Both the position numbers and the translations under genes were made by a program. From positions 1-41,091 of IMG/VR virus record IMGVR_UViG_3300035703_000179: a DNA stretch of 41,091 nt. The stretch is one strand, 5' to 3'. Source of the DNA: a virus. Positions 12,189-19,480 of this stretch are shown here, piece after piece (within the stretch, counting starts at the first letter, position 1; each line of letters begins with the position of its first letter). The notes below the pieces were generated by a model, which saw nothing but the letters and a program-made list of their open reading frames with translations, ran no database searches and was not told the origin of the DNA.

Positions 12189-12376
12189 AGGTTATCCTTA
12201 TCGTAGGTTTCGCACGCTAGGTGGAACGCTGAACCGCCAACAGACCAGACGGATGGGGCTTCTTCCTTGTTGAGGAGTCTGCCTAGGTAGTATTGGTACC
12301 CACAAGTTAAGTAGGTTGAGAACGCAGAGTACGAGATGTGCTCTGGTAAGGTATATTCTTCTAGTTGGATTGACAT
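12185..12376 (-). CDS. RecB/Cas4-like nuclease, N-terminal part, 63 aa
   Basis: ISYSAFSTYLTCGYQYYLGRL (from residue 14), then VGGSAFHLACE (46-56), matches the N terminus of Cas4/RecB-type nucleases, including the first cluster cysteine (C25) and the motif I His (H52). I take the ATG at 12376, because a perfect TATAAT lies 7 nt upstream, implying a leaderless messenger; longer in-frame starts would lie upstream of that promoter's start point. The stop overlaps the second half (CTATGATAA). First gene of the leftward operon. Confidence 0.7.
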   Translation of the reverse strand: MSIQLEEYTLPEHISYSAFSTYLTCGYQYYLGRLLNKEEAPSVWSVGGSAFHLACETYDKDNL

Positions 12377-12383
12377 ATATACG

Positions 12384-12389
12384 ATTATA
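12384..12389 (-). promoter_or_regulatory. -10 box TATAAT of the replication operon
   Basis: The perfect hexamer lies 7 nt before the ATG at 12376, so the transcript would begin at or next to the start codon. No good -35 box is seen. Leaderless messengers are common in Actinobacteria. Confidence 0.55.
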
Positions 12390-12460
12390 CACAACGGTTG
12401 CCACACCGTGGCTATCCAACGATTGGGTTATGGCTGTGTATAATTTATATATAAAGAAAA

Positions 12461-12487
12461 TATATAAAGGCCTTCGGCCTTATATAT
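12461..12487. repeat. Hairpin AAGGCC-TTC-GGCCTT in AT-rich DNA
   Basis: A 6-bp GC-centred stem is extended by TATATA on both sides with one bulged A. It could be a cruciform or terminator-like element within the candidate origin. Confidence 0.55.
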
Positions 12488-12522
12488 AGTATATATTATT
12501 ATAACTATATCGAAGGAGTACT

Positions 12523-12675
12523 ATGTCAAATTTCCTAGAAGCAGCATTAGGTTCACTCGCTGGTATCACTGTATTCTATGTCCTTGAAGCGCTCTACTAT
12601 GAAGTCAAGGCTCGAATCAATGGCCATAGGTACGAGAAATTCCTGGAAGAATTAGAGGAAGAACTCCAATCCTAA
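12523..12675 (+). CDS. Small single-pass membrane protein, 50 aa
   Basis: The ATG at 12523 follows GAAGGAG. Residues 8-26 (ALGSLAGITVFYVLEALYY) form one membrane helix, followed by a charged, acidic helix ending EELEEELQS. It is the only rightward gene in this part and has its own AT-rich promoter region and a terminator. The function is unknown; a membrane anchor for replication or an envelope-active early peptide is possible. Confidence 0.65.
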   Translation: MSNFLEAALGSLAGITVFYVLEALYYEVKARINGHRYEKFLEELEEELQS

Positions 12676-12690
12676 CCCTTTAGAAACGAC

Positions 12691-12738
12691 AAAAGACCCC
12701 CTCGCCCTAGTATAATCACTAAGGTAAGGGGGTTTCTT
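12691..12738. terminator. Bidirectional terminator between convergent genes
   Basis: CCCCCT (12697-12702) pairs with AGGGGG (12727-12732), with a second inner stem CCTAGT/ACTAAGG. The outer flanks are A-rich on the left and T-rich on the right, so it can end both the rightward small gene and the leftward late operon. Confidence 0.8.
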
Positions 12739-12773
12739 GTCTTAAAAGGGCCTTGTAGGGCTTATTAGGGGTA

Positions 12774-12968
12774 TTACTTGGAGCCTAGTCCGTACTCATC
12801 TTCTGTCTTATCCAATGCCTTGGCAGCAGGACCTGCTAGAGAGGCGATGGCAATTGAGATTGCTGGTTCCAACCCTAGTTCGTTTCCTGCTAGGAAGGTT
12901 AGGAAGGATACAAGCACACCACGTAGGTATGACTTTAATACTGCCTTTTGCTTTGTAGATAGTTTCAT
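12774..12968 (-). CDS. Holin-like membrane protein, 64 aa
   Basis: Two hydrophobic stretches (about 16-28, GVLVSFLTFLAGN, and 34-49, AISIAIASLAGPAAKA) are separated by a short turn, with a basic N terminus and a charged C terminus, as in small phage holins of Gram-positive hosts. It is the last gene of the late operon and overlaps the endolysin by ATGA. Holins form the membrane holes that time lysis. A terminator follows. Confidence 0.75.
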   Translation of the reverse strand: MKLSTKQKAVLKSYLRGVLVSFLTFLAGNELGLEPAISIAIASLAGPAAKALDKTEDEYGLGSK

Positions 12969-13432
12969 TTGTTTACTTTCTTCTTCGGTAGGGGCTTTAG
13001 TCTTGATGCCGCTAACCTGGCTTGGTCAGCAGTCTTAAACACGGGCTTGTCCGTCCAAGGGAACCAAGGAGATGTGTCGTTCCCACAAGATTCGTTGATT
13101 GATATATGTAAATGCTTGTTATGCTGGTTCACTCCGTCGTACTTGAGTTCACCTTTCTTGGCAGACCAAATCTTTCCCTTGAAAATCAGGTACTTAACTC
13201 GCTTGTCTGCTTGTAACTTCTGGTAGATTTCTACACAGTCAATACCCCGAGCAGGGTCGTGTGTTAGGTCTACTGCATATCCTGTGTTATGGTCGCTGTG
13301 CGGGTTCTGTGCCAGATGTGCTTTCGACGGCAGAAGTCCATCGGATGCTTTCGAACGCGACGGTGCTATCTTGGTGGCTTGTCGAAGGACAGCAATAGCG
13401 GCAGGTGTGGCTTTCTTGGCAACAGGCTTCAT
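12965..13432 (-). CDS. Endolysin, probable M15 peptidase
   Basis: HSDHNTGYAVDLTHD (45-59) and NKHLHISI (105-112) provide the His/Asp/His metal site of VanY/M15-type peptidases, which cut peptide cross-links of peptidoglycan. The N- and C-terminal Lys-rich tails may help bind the wall; no signal peptide is seen, so export depends on a holin. It lies between two small membrane-protein genes with 4-nt overlaps on both sides, a typical lysis cassette. Confidence 0.75.
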   Translation of the reverse strand: MKPVAKKATPAAIAVLRQATKIAPSRSKASDGLLPSKAHLAQNPHSDHNTGYAVDLTHDPARGIDCVEIYQKLQADKRVKYLIFKGKIWSAKKGELKYDGVNQHNKHLHISINESCGNDTSPWFPWTDKPVFKTADQARLAASRLKPLPKKKVNK

Positions 13433-13635
13433 TCATCTCTTCCTCGCTGTAACATCATCTGGTAGAGGATTTCTACCTTCTCTTCAAGTCGTATGACCGA
13501 ATCCTTTAGGCTTGAGCCTGAGTTAGGTTTCAATTCATAAAGGTAATGCTTAACTAACCATCTGACTGAACCAGCAAATGCAGATACAATTGCGATTACA
13601 GATACGATTAGTCCAGCCCAGTTTGCTGCGGTCAT
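13429..13635 (-). CDS. Second small membrane protein of the lysis cassette, 68 aa
   Basis: A single N-terminal membrane helix (6-28, WAGLIVSVIAIVSAFAGSVRWLV) is followed by a coiled-coil-like region (43-62, LKDSVIRLEEKVEILYQMML). This layout is common in actinophage lysis cassettes, where such proteins are annotated as holins or holin regulators. It overlaps the endolysin start by ATGA. Whether it or the downstream protein is the pore former cannot be decided from sequence. Confidence 0.65.
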   Translation of the reverse strand: MTAANWAGLIVSVIAIVSAFAGSVRWLVKHYLYELKPNSGSSLKDSVIRLEEKVEILYQMMLQRGRDE

Positions 13636-13650
13636 TTGCGCTCCTAAGAG

Positions 13651-15618
13651 TTATACGGTACGGATAGTGATTTGAAGGACTCCACCAAAGCCGTCGAAAC
13701 GCTTGTCTGGTGGTGTTAAACGGGTGAACGTTACTTGTTCAATAACAGCCTGACGAGACTCGCCAGTTGTTAGGTCTTGCCATGTTACAACGTCGCCTGT
13801 ACCTTCGATATCCTCAAGTAGGCGAATCTTATCGAATGCTCTACCTTCGTATCCTAGAAGTACATTGTATCTGTCTGTTTCAATATCATAGCAATATACT
13901 GGGAACTGCACTACACGCTGACGTGGAGTAGCAATTGTAGCCTTTGCCTGATAACCCTTGAATTGTGGACCCTTGCTTGCATCGGTACCATCGCGGTACA
14001 TAATGAACTTATAGGCAAGGTATTCCTGTGCGGTTGCTGGAGAAGATGTGGTTACTTCTGGAGCACCAACTGAGTTGTCGTAGGAGATAACATCATACTC
14101 AACACCATTTTGGTCAACTGTGTCTAAAGTCATTGAGCCGTAGGTGAAATCACCACGACCAAGTAAACGCTTGAAGTTTTTCTTCTCAAGTGTATTGTAA
14201 CGAATGTTACCTGTTAGGAGGTAGCCAGTTGGTGTTAGTTGCGACATGTTCTCCATGTATACATAACCAACCGCAGATGTTGATGCTGCTGTTACAAATG
14301 CCATCTGTTCTGTTCCATTAACAAAAGCACACCCTGTTGTTTGGTGTCCAGTAACTCCTGGATAGTAGACATCGTTAGCGTAAGCAAATACTAGGTTGTC
14401 AATCTCTGTACCTAGGTCGATACGTATAACTCCTGGCTCTCCATCTACAGATGTAGCACACCATACAAAGCGGTCACGTGCTGCAAAGTCATAGCAAGGC
14501 TGGTCTGTCTTTACGAACAAAGGTCCGTACTTAAGTGAACCATCTTGCTCGCTAACCTGTGCTGCGCGAATACCCTTGTTAGTTCCAATAAGCATTGTAC
14601 CTAGGTAGTAATAAATCTTGTGGACTACTTCACCCACTGGTAGTTCTGCTGCTACTACCGCTTGGGTAAGTGTTGGCATTACGCCAGCAGTAGACAGTGT
14701 GAACTTAAGAATAGTTGACTGGATACCGTTGTAGCCAGATACATAGATAGCAGGACCAGAGGCTGCCACAGATGTAAATACGTGAGTAGTTGATGGGTGT
14801 GTATACACCGCAGTTGGCATCGCAGATGCAGATGATGAGAACTCATACACCTTGTTGTCTGCACACATTACAATACGTTCTTTTACGAACTCCATTGTTG
14901 CGTTAGCGACAGTTCCAATCTCATCAAACATAGTAGTAGGAGAAGTGGTAGATGTGCCAGTTAGCGCCTTCTTGTATACTGTCTTTTTGGTTGCAGTATT
15001 AGTAATCCAGAATGCTGTTGTTCCATCATCACAGATAGCATAAACTGGAGAATCTGTTCCAGCATTGTAATCAATAAAGTGGGTTACTGCACCAGTAGAA
15101 TCAATCTTGTCTACATCGTATTCATCCCAAAGAAGAATGCCAGGAGTATCGTTCCACTTGATTGAGCGAGCAGTCTGAAATGGTTGTCCATTTGAGCGCA
15201 CTTGTCCAGTGATGTTGTGACCTTCGGTCATGTTATTAAGTAGGGTTACTTCGCCCTCTTCAAAGACATCTACGCCTTTGCTATCTGCAAAACGATAGTG
15301 TCCAAACTCGTCTGCAGTTTGAGGGTCGAAGTAAGTAATCCCTGTGCCACCATGGAAAGAAGATTGTGAACGAATCCACCAGCCAGTTAGAGATTGCTCT
15401 CCTGGTTCTGTCTGGTTGTCGAACTGGTCTTTACGAAATGGTGCTGTCTGTCTAACGTATGGTCGTGAATCACTGATAGCGTAGATGAATGGTAATCCAC
15501 CAATTGCTACATCGTAATTGATGTCCGTATTCTGCCATACTGCACCGTCGGAGACGATACCAATATCAGTTGCGATGGCTCGCGTTGGACGACCTTCGGT
15601 AATATCACGACCAGCCAC
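13651..15618 (-). CDS. Large structural protein, probable tail component, 655 aa
   Basis: I recognise no named family. The sequence is beta-rich with repeating short strands and Gly/Asp turns (for example FGHYRFADSKGVDVF, and LRLAQVSEQDG-type blades), as in beta-propeller or tubular tail proteins of short-tailed phages. It has no membrane segment. The GTG start at 15618 has AAGGAG upstream. It lies between the adhesin and glycosyltransferase genes and the lysis cassette, so a role in the tail tube, nozzle or baseplate is likely. Confidence 0.55.
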   Translation of the reverse strand: MAGRDITEGRPTRAIATDIGIVSDGAVWQNTDINYDVAIGGLPFIYAISDSRPYVRQTAPFRKDQFDNQTEPGEQSLTGWWIRSQSSFHGGTGITYFDPQTADEFGHYRFADSKGVDVFEEGEVTLLNNMTEGHNITGQVRSNGQPFQTARSIKWNDTPGILLWDEYDVDKIDSTGAVTHFIDYNAGTDSPVYAICDDGTTAFWITNTATKKTVYKKALTGTSTTSPTTMFDEIGTVANATMEFVKERIVMCADNKVYEFSSSASAMPTAVYTHPSTTHVFTSVAASGPAIYVSGYNGIQSTILKFTLSTAGVMPTLTQAVVAAELPVGEVVHKIYYYLGTMLIGTNKGIRAAQVSEQDGSLKYGPLFVKTDQPCYDFAARDRFVWCATSVDGEPGVIRIDLGTEIDNLVFAYANDVYYPGVTGHQTTGCAFVNGTEQMAFVTAASTSAVGYVYMENMSQLTPTGYLLTGNIRYNTLEKKNFKRLLGRGDFTYGSMTLDTVDQNGVEYDVISYDNSVGAPEVTTSSPATAQEYLAYKFIMYRDGTDASKGPQFKGYQAKATIATPRQRVVQFPVYCYDIETDRYNVLLGYEGRAFDKIRLLEDIEGTGDVVTWQDLTTGESRQAVIEQVTFTRLTPPDKRFDGFGGVLQITIRTV

Positions 15619-15627
15619 TTAGACTCC

Positions 15628-16350
15628 TTAAGGTTTATCTTGCTCTATTTGCTGCTTTAATGTTTGCCAACTCCAGTAGAGGCTGTAGTAATCAGCATCT
15701 AATGAGAATCGTTTCATATGTCGTACTAACGCACCTGTGTGTGCGTACAGTGGAATGCCTGCTTCTTTGAGTTTGCGGAAGAACACAATGTCCTCTCCTA
15801 CAAACTTATCGCCAATGCCTTCTTGCTCTGCAAACAAGGATTGGTCTGGGTACTTCTCTCGCATAATCGGAATGATTGACTTATGCATTAGGGTAAAGCC
15901 TAATCCTGCTGAGTCAACTGGTATTACCTGATTGTTTGGTAGCGGATGAACGTGACGTAGCGTGTGCTCATCTACGTTATGGAACAGCGCTGGGAACGGT
16001 TGGGCTAGTGTGCCTTCGTTCTGCTTAGAGATAAAGTAAGTACCAGTCACTACTGGCTTACCAATCTTGTCTGCTGCATCCCATACTTTGGTCAGTACGT
16101 GGATATCCATTACGATGTCTGAATCAACCCATAAGAGCCAATCAGTTTTAATCTGGTCTGCCCAGTAATCAAAGAGTACTTGGCGTTGTCTTCCGATTTG
16201 GTTACCTTGTACTCGCATACTGTGTGTAATTTCAATACCATTAGCAGGAGCCTGGAGGGCAATGGAAACCATACCCTCTGTGAACTTGCCATCTGTATTG
16301 CCGTTGTCACACCAGCCTAGTGCTACTGTTCCCTTGTTTACTTTAGCCAT
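15628..16350 (-). CDS. GT-A type glycosyltransferase
   Basis: LLWVDSDIVM (72-81) contains the DxD motif of GT-A glycosyltransferases, which binds a nucleotide-sugar through metal, and GVGEDIVFFRKLKEAG-like sequence at about 190-205 (FVGEDIVFFRKL) is the usual acceptor-side acidic motif. It has no membrane segment. Placed within tail genes, it could glycosylate virion adhesins or host surface sugars; base modification seems less likely because no hydroxymethylase was found. It ends 9 nt before the large structural gene. Confidence 0.75.
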   Translation of the reverse strand: MAKVNKGTVALGWCDNGNTDGKFTEGMVSIALQAPANGIEITHSMRVQGNQIGRQRQVLFDYWADQIKTDWLLWVDSDIVMDIHVLTKVWDAADKIGKPVVTGTYFISKQNEGTLAQPFPALFHNVDEHTLRHVHPLPNNQVIPVDSAGLGFTLMHKSIIPIMREKYPDQSLFAEQEGIGDKFVGEDIVFFRKLKEAGIPLYAHTGALVRHMKRFSLDADYYSLYWSWQTLKQQIEQDKP

Positions 16351-16366
16351 TGCGTCCCCGCTTCTA

Positions 16367-16741
16367 TTATTCTGTTGGTAGTACTACTTCAACCCAAGAT
16401 AGACTTGGTTCGTCCCAAGTAAAGAACTTTCCAGTCTCAGTAGGAAATGGTACAGGAGGCTGCCACTTAGCATCAGCATCTAATGTCCACGATGGGAATG
16501 GCTGAGGTGCAAAGAAGTGGTCAGCAACTGGGTCATAGGTATAGCCAATACCAGCATAGTTCTTACGGATGTTGCCGTTGTAAGATGTCTGAACCCAACG
16601 GGTATCATCACCTAATAGAGACTTGCAAAACATAATGCCCTTAGTCTCGTTCTCTACTCCATCAAGAAGTAGTTCTTCGTTAGCCACAACGATTACTTGT
16701 GTGACTACATTGTTTTCATCTAGTTGTGCAAAGTGTGCCAT
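16367..16741 (-). CDS. Small virion-associated protein, 124 aa
   Basis: The sequence begins MAHFAQLDENNVVTQVIVV, a start seen in many phages of aquatic bacteria near tail-fibre genes. Trp/Pro-rich repeats follow (PFPSWTLDADAKWQPPVPFP). I choose the ATG at 16741, with GAGGGA upstream, rather than the GTG at 16753. The protein is probably a structural or tail-fibre accessory; its exact role is unknown. Confidence 0.6.
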   Translation of the reverse strand: MAHFAQLDENNVVTQVIVVANEELLLDGVENETKGIMFCKSLLGDDTRWVQTSYNGNIRKNYAGIGYTYDPVADHFFAPQPFPSWTLDADAKWQPPVPFPTETGKFFTWDEPSLSWVEVVLPTE

Positions 16742-16749
16742 CTCATCCC

Positions 16750-16974
16750 TCACTTAGATAGTGCAGCAATTTCCTCGGTGGTTAATCCAAGGGCTGCTAA
16801 CTTAGCCTGTGCTGATTCCTTAGCAGCCTGTGCTGCCTCAAGTGCTGCAATGCGCTCTGCCTCTGCTGCAGCGTATGCTGCTGCGTCTGCTTCGCGTTGT
16901 GCTAGTTCCTCTGCTGTCAAAGGGCGTTCAATGACTTCCCCTGTTTCGCAGTTTACTTCAATTGCTGTTGTCAT
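16750..16974 (-). CDS. Coiled-coil tail accessory protein, 74 aa
   Basis: After a short N-terminal strand segment with one Cys, residues 20-62 form an Ala/Glu-rich helix with heptad spacing (ADAAAYAAAEAERIAALEAAQAAK). The C terminus (LGLTTEEIAALSK) resembles that of small tail-fibre assembly or chaperone proteins. It lies directly downstream of the adhesin genes, which would suit a chaperone. The function is inferred from position. Confidence 0.5.
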   Translation of the reverse strand: MTTAIEVNCETGEVIERPLTAEELAQREADAAAYAAAEAERIAALEAAQAAKESAQAKLAALGLTTEEIAALSK

Positions 16975-16983
16975 TGTTTCTCC

Positions 16984-17493
16984 TTATGATGATTTGATGC
17001 CGTAGAGGGTTGCTGTTGTAAACTCAACAAAATTGTTAGCACCAGCAGGTGCAATTTTGATGCCAGTAATTGCTGCAGTTTGGGACCATAGCCCACCAGT
17101 TAGATATGAATAAACTGTAGTTTGATTGCCTTCATCTACCGAATCAACTGAAAAAGATTTATTGTTAGACCCTGCATAGTTTGGAATATAAATTTCCATA
17201 TTTCCAAAAGTGTTGGCTGTCATCGTTGATGCTGGAACATCAGCAACCTGACTATTAGAAGCACCATAAGAAGAAGCAGCAGAGCCATCACCAATTATCA
17301 TTTTAAAAGAAAAATCTGAGTTTGATGTATTAAAATATAACTGTATATTTTCTTGCTTTTGAACTTTATTTGTTCTTGCAGAAAACTTTAAGCATAAATC
17401 TGTATAAGTAGAAGGTATAGAAGTGAATTCAACGTTAGCCGCACCACCTGAGCCTACGGTAACGGATGCAATTTTAACAAATGTGTTTGCCAT
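16984..17493 (-). CDS. Beta-rich adhesin-like protein, paralogue 1
   Basis: First of three neighbouring proteins that share a core pattern: VTVGSGGAANVEFTSIPSTY near the N terminus, a GDGS motif and the C-terminal end LYGIKSS. They resemble jelly-roll or C1q-like tips of phage fibres. It lacks the N-terminal ISLKTG-type tag found in the upstream Gly-rich proteins. It starts in a TAATG overlap with paralogue 2. Confidence 0.55.
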   Translation of the reverse strand: MANTFVKIASVTVGSGGAANVEFTSIPSTYTDLCLKFSARTNKVQKQENIQLYFNTSNSDFSFKMIIGDGSAASSYGASNSQVADVPASTMTANTFGNMEIYIPNYAGSNNKSFSVDSVDEGNQTTVYSYLTGGLWSQTAAITGIKIAPAGANNFVEFTTATLYGIKSS

Positions 17494-18002
17494 TATGCCG
17501 CCTTAATTCCATAGAGAGTAAAAGTAGAGCCTGCTGCCATATTATTTGCAGATTGAAAAATTTTAATTGTATTTATAGCAGATGTAGAACGCCATAAATT
17601 TACGGTTGCAACTAAGTTTTTTTCAGAGTTACCACCCCTACCTAGAAAAGTTTTATAGGTAGTAGTGTTTGAGTAATTCATTAAATTTGTTATATATAGA
17701 TTAGGTATATTTGTAGATGTACCAATTCCTGGACCGTTTAAGTAAGCCGCTGTATCATTTGACGCTCTATCAGAACTAGCAGCAGAACCAGTACCAAATA
17801 ATTCGGTCAATGAATAATTTGCTCCTGTATCTATAGAACCATTACCTACTTGAAATTGAAAAGATGTATTAGTCGCAGTGTTATTAAGTGATGCTATAAC
17901 TAGTACTAAATCGGTATAGGTACCTGGAATAGAACTAAAGGTAACTGATGCAGTTGCTGTAGTTAAAGTTGTAGTATTAAGTGGTTCGTATGTCTGTGCC
18001 AT
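17493..18002 (-). CDS. Beta-rich adhesin-like protein, paralogue 2
   Basis: It carries the same pattern, TASVTFSSIPGTYTDL, then a variable middle and FTLYGIKAA at the end. Most middle residues differ from the paralogues, suggesting duplication followed by fast divergence. Together the three genes may offer alternative or combined receptor-binding tips. Coupled by TAATG to the next gene. Confidence 0.55.
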   Translation of the reverse strand: MAQTYEPLNTTTLTTATASVTFSSIPGTYTDLVLVIASLNNTATNTSFQFQVGNGSIDTGANYSLTELFGTGSAASSDRASNDTAAYLNGPGIGTSTNIPNLYITNLMNYSNTTTYKTFLGRGGNSEKNLVATVNLWRSTSAINTIKIFQSANNMAAGSTFTLYGIKAA

Positions 18003-18005
18003 TTG

Positions 18006-18590
18006 TTACCCCTTAATTCCGTATAGCGCAAATGATGAATACTGTGCAAAGTTTGCAGCATTATCTGTTGTAAAAGTTATAGATGATATTGCATCAGTTG
18101 TTTGAACTAAACCGCTAGTAAATCTTGCATTGCCAGCGCCATTAGTATCAACACCATTTAATGAGCGTATCGTTTTATACTTATTAGTATTTGAATAATC
18201 TAATAAATCCCATACTGACGCACCAAAAACAGATGCCGTTGCACCAGATGCTGGGAGATATCCGCCATATGTATAACTATAAGATGTAGTTGCAGCAGCA
18301 TTGGCTGATGAACCATCACCCCAAAGGTAATGAATTGAATAAGTGCTTGATGAAATACCATTTAGCCTTACAACAGCAGGGTCAGCCGTTCCTGCAGAAG
18401 TGCTTCTTGCTATAAATCTTACTTGTAAATGTTGATAAGTACTAGGGATGCTACTAAAAGAAACACTAGAAACACCACCCGCACCAACTGTTACAGTAGC
18501 AATAGACTCATAATCATTAGGAATATAAGGAGCATTACCATTAAGCAGTGAGCCACTTTTAGTTTTGTTTTTAATACTGATAACAGCCAT
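18006..18590 (-). CDS. Beta-rich adhesin-like protein, paralogue 3, with N-terminal tag
   Basis: The core repeats the theme SVSFSSIPSTYQHLQVRF, LWGDGSS and FALYGIKG. Unlike the other two it begins with ISIKNKTKSGSLLNGNAPY, similar to the start of the two Gly-rich proteins upstream. It is therefore a hybrid of the shared N-terminal tag and the SIPSTY/LYGIK body. The start overlaps the preceding stop by TAATG. Confidence 0.55.
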   Translation of the reverse strand: MAVISIKNKTKSGSLLNGNAPYIPNDYESIATVTVGAGGVSSVSFSSIPSTYQHLQVRFIARSTSAGTADPAVVRLNGISSSTYSIHYLWGDGSSANAAATTSYSYTYGGYLPASGATASVFGASVWDLLDYSNTNKYKTIRSLNGVDTNGAGNARFTSGLVQTTDAISSITFTTDNAANFAQYSSFALYGIKG

Positions 18591-19471
18591 TATTTTGGAT
18601 ACCTAACTATAACGATTCCTGAACCACCCGCTCCAGCATTAAAACCATAATCTGAACCACCGCCTCCTCCGCCTGTGTTAGCAGTTCCTGCAGTTCCTGT
18701 TGATTGCCCAGCGTTATCACCACCACGACCACCACCACCTAAGCCGCCAGTACCGCCAGGGTTGCCACCGTATTGACCACCACCTCCACCACCAGCGTAG
18801 TAACCACTGTTAGCGCCAGTTGAAGTTGCTGTAGCCCAAGATGAATAAGCGTTAGTACCATTACCACCATTACCAGTGCCTGTATAACCAGCACTACCTG
18901 ATGCTCCCGCACCTCCACCGCCGCCTCCGCGATAAGGTGAGGCGTATCCTGAAACACTTCCACCACCGTTACCTTGTCCAGAGGTTGCAGTTCCACCAGT
19001 CCAAGAAGTGCCACCATTATTAGATGAAGCAGCACCACCACCAGAACCACCATTGCCACCATTAGGTGAGTCGTAACCACCACCGCTACCACCACCAACT
19101 GCAGTGGTTAATGAACCTACTACTGAATCAGAACCATTGGTTCCACGACCATTACCAGTACCTGCTGCACCACCGCCACCAACTGTTACAGTTTGATTAG
19201 TGCTAATAGAGTTGCTTGCAGAGTAAACTAAACCACCAGCGCCGCCTCCACCAGATTGGCTACGCCCTGCACCTCCACCACCTGCAACAATTAAAACATC
19301 ACAAGTTAATGATTTAGTAGGAGAGAATGTGCTTGATGAAGTAAATGTGTGATACCAATAAGTTGAATCAGAAGTAATGGTTCCGCCAGTTGCATAAGGT
19401 CCATTAAATGCTGTATTACCAACAAGGAGACTGCGACTAAATGCTCCAGTCTTAAGACTTCTAATAGCCAT
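18590..19471 (-). CDS. Glycine-rich tail adhesin 1, 293 aa
   Basis: After the tag RSLKTGAFSRSLLVGN (4-19) and a short beta region, residues 65-285 are dominated by GGGG runs and end in GSGIVIVRYPK. Repeats of this type form polyglycine-II layers in some phage adhesins (for example the tip protein of phage S16), where loops between layers bind receptors. That fold is inferred here. Thr/Ser/Tyr-containing loops between Gly runs would be the variable contact surface. Confidence 0.6.
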   Translation of the reverse strand: MAIRSLKTGAFSRSLLVGNTAFNGPYATGGTITSDSTYWYHTFTSSSTFSPTKSLTCDVLIVAGGGGAGRSQSGGGGAGGLVYSASNSISTNQTVTVGGGGAAGTGNGRGTNGSDSVVGSLTTAVGGGSGGGYDSPNGGNGGSGGGAASSNNGGTSWTGGTATSGQGNGGGSVSGYASPYRGGGGGGAGASGSAGYTGTGNGGNGTNAYSSWATATSTGANSGYYAGGGGGGQYGGNPGGTGGLGGGGRGGDNAGQSTGTAGTANTGGGGGGSDYGFNAGAGGSGIVIVRYPK

Positions 19472-19480
19472 TGTTACTCC

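Larger units (their letters stand above)
12377..12522. other. AT-rich divergent promoter region, possible replication origin
   Basis: The stretch is strongly AT-rich between 12431 and 12510 and lies between the leftward replication operon and a rightward small gene. TGTGTATAAT occurs in opposite directions at 12393-12384 and 12435-12444, a likely pair of divergent -10 boxes. A hairpin (12461-12487) flanked by TATATA runs sits in the middle. Easy-melting DNA next to primase and helicase genes would suit an origin, but this is inference. Confidence 0.5.
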
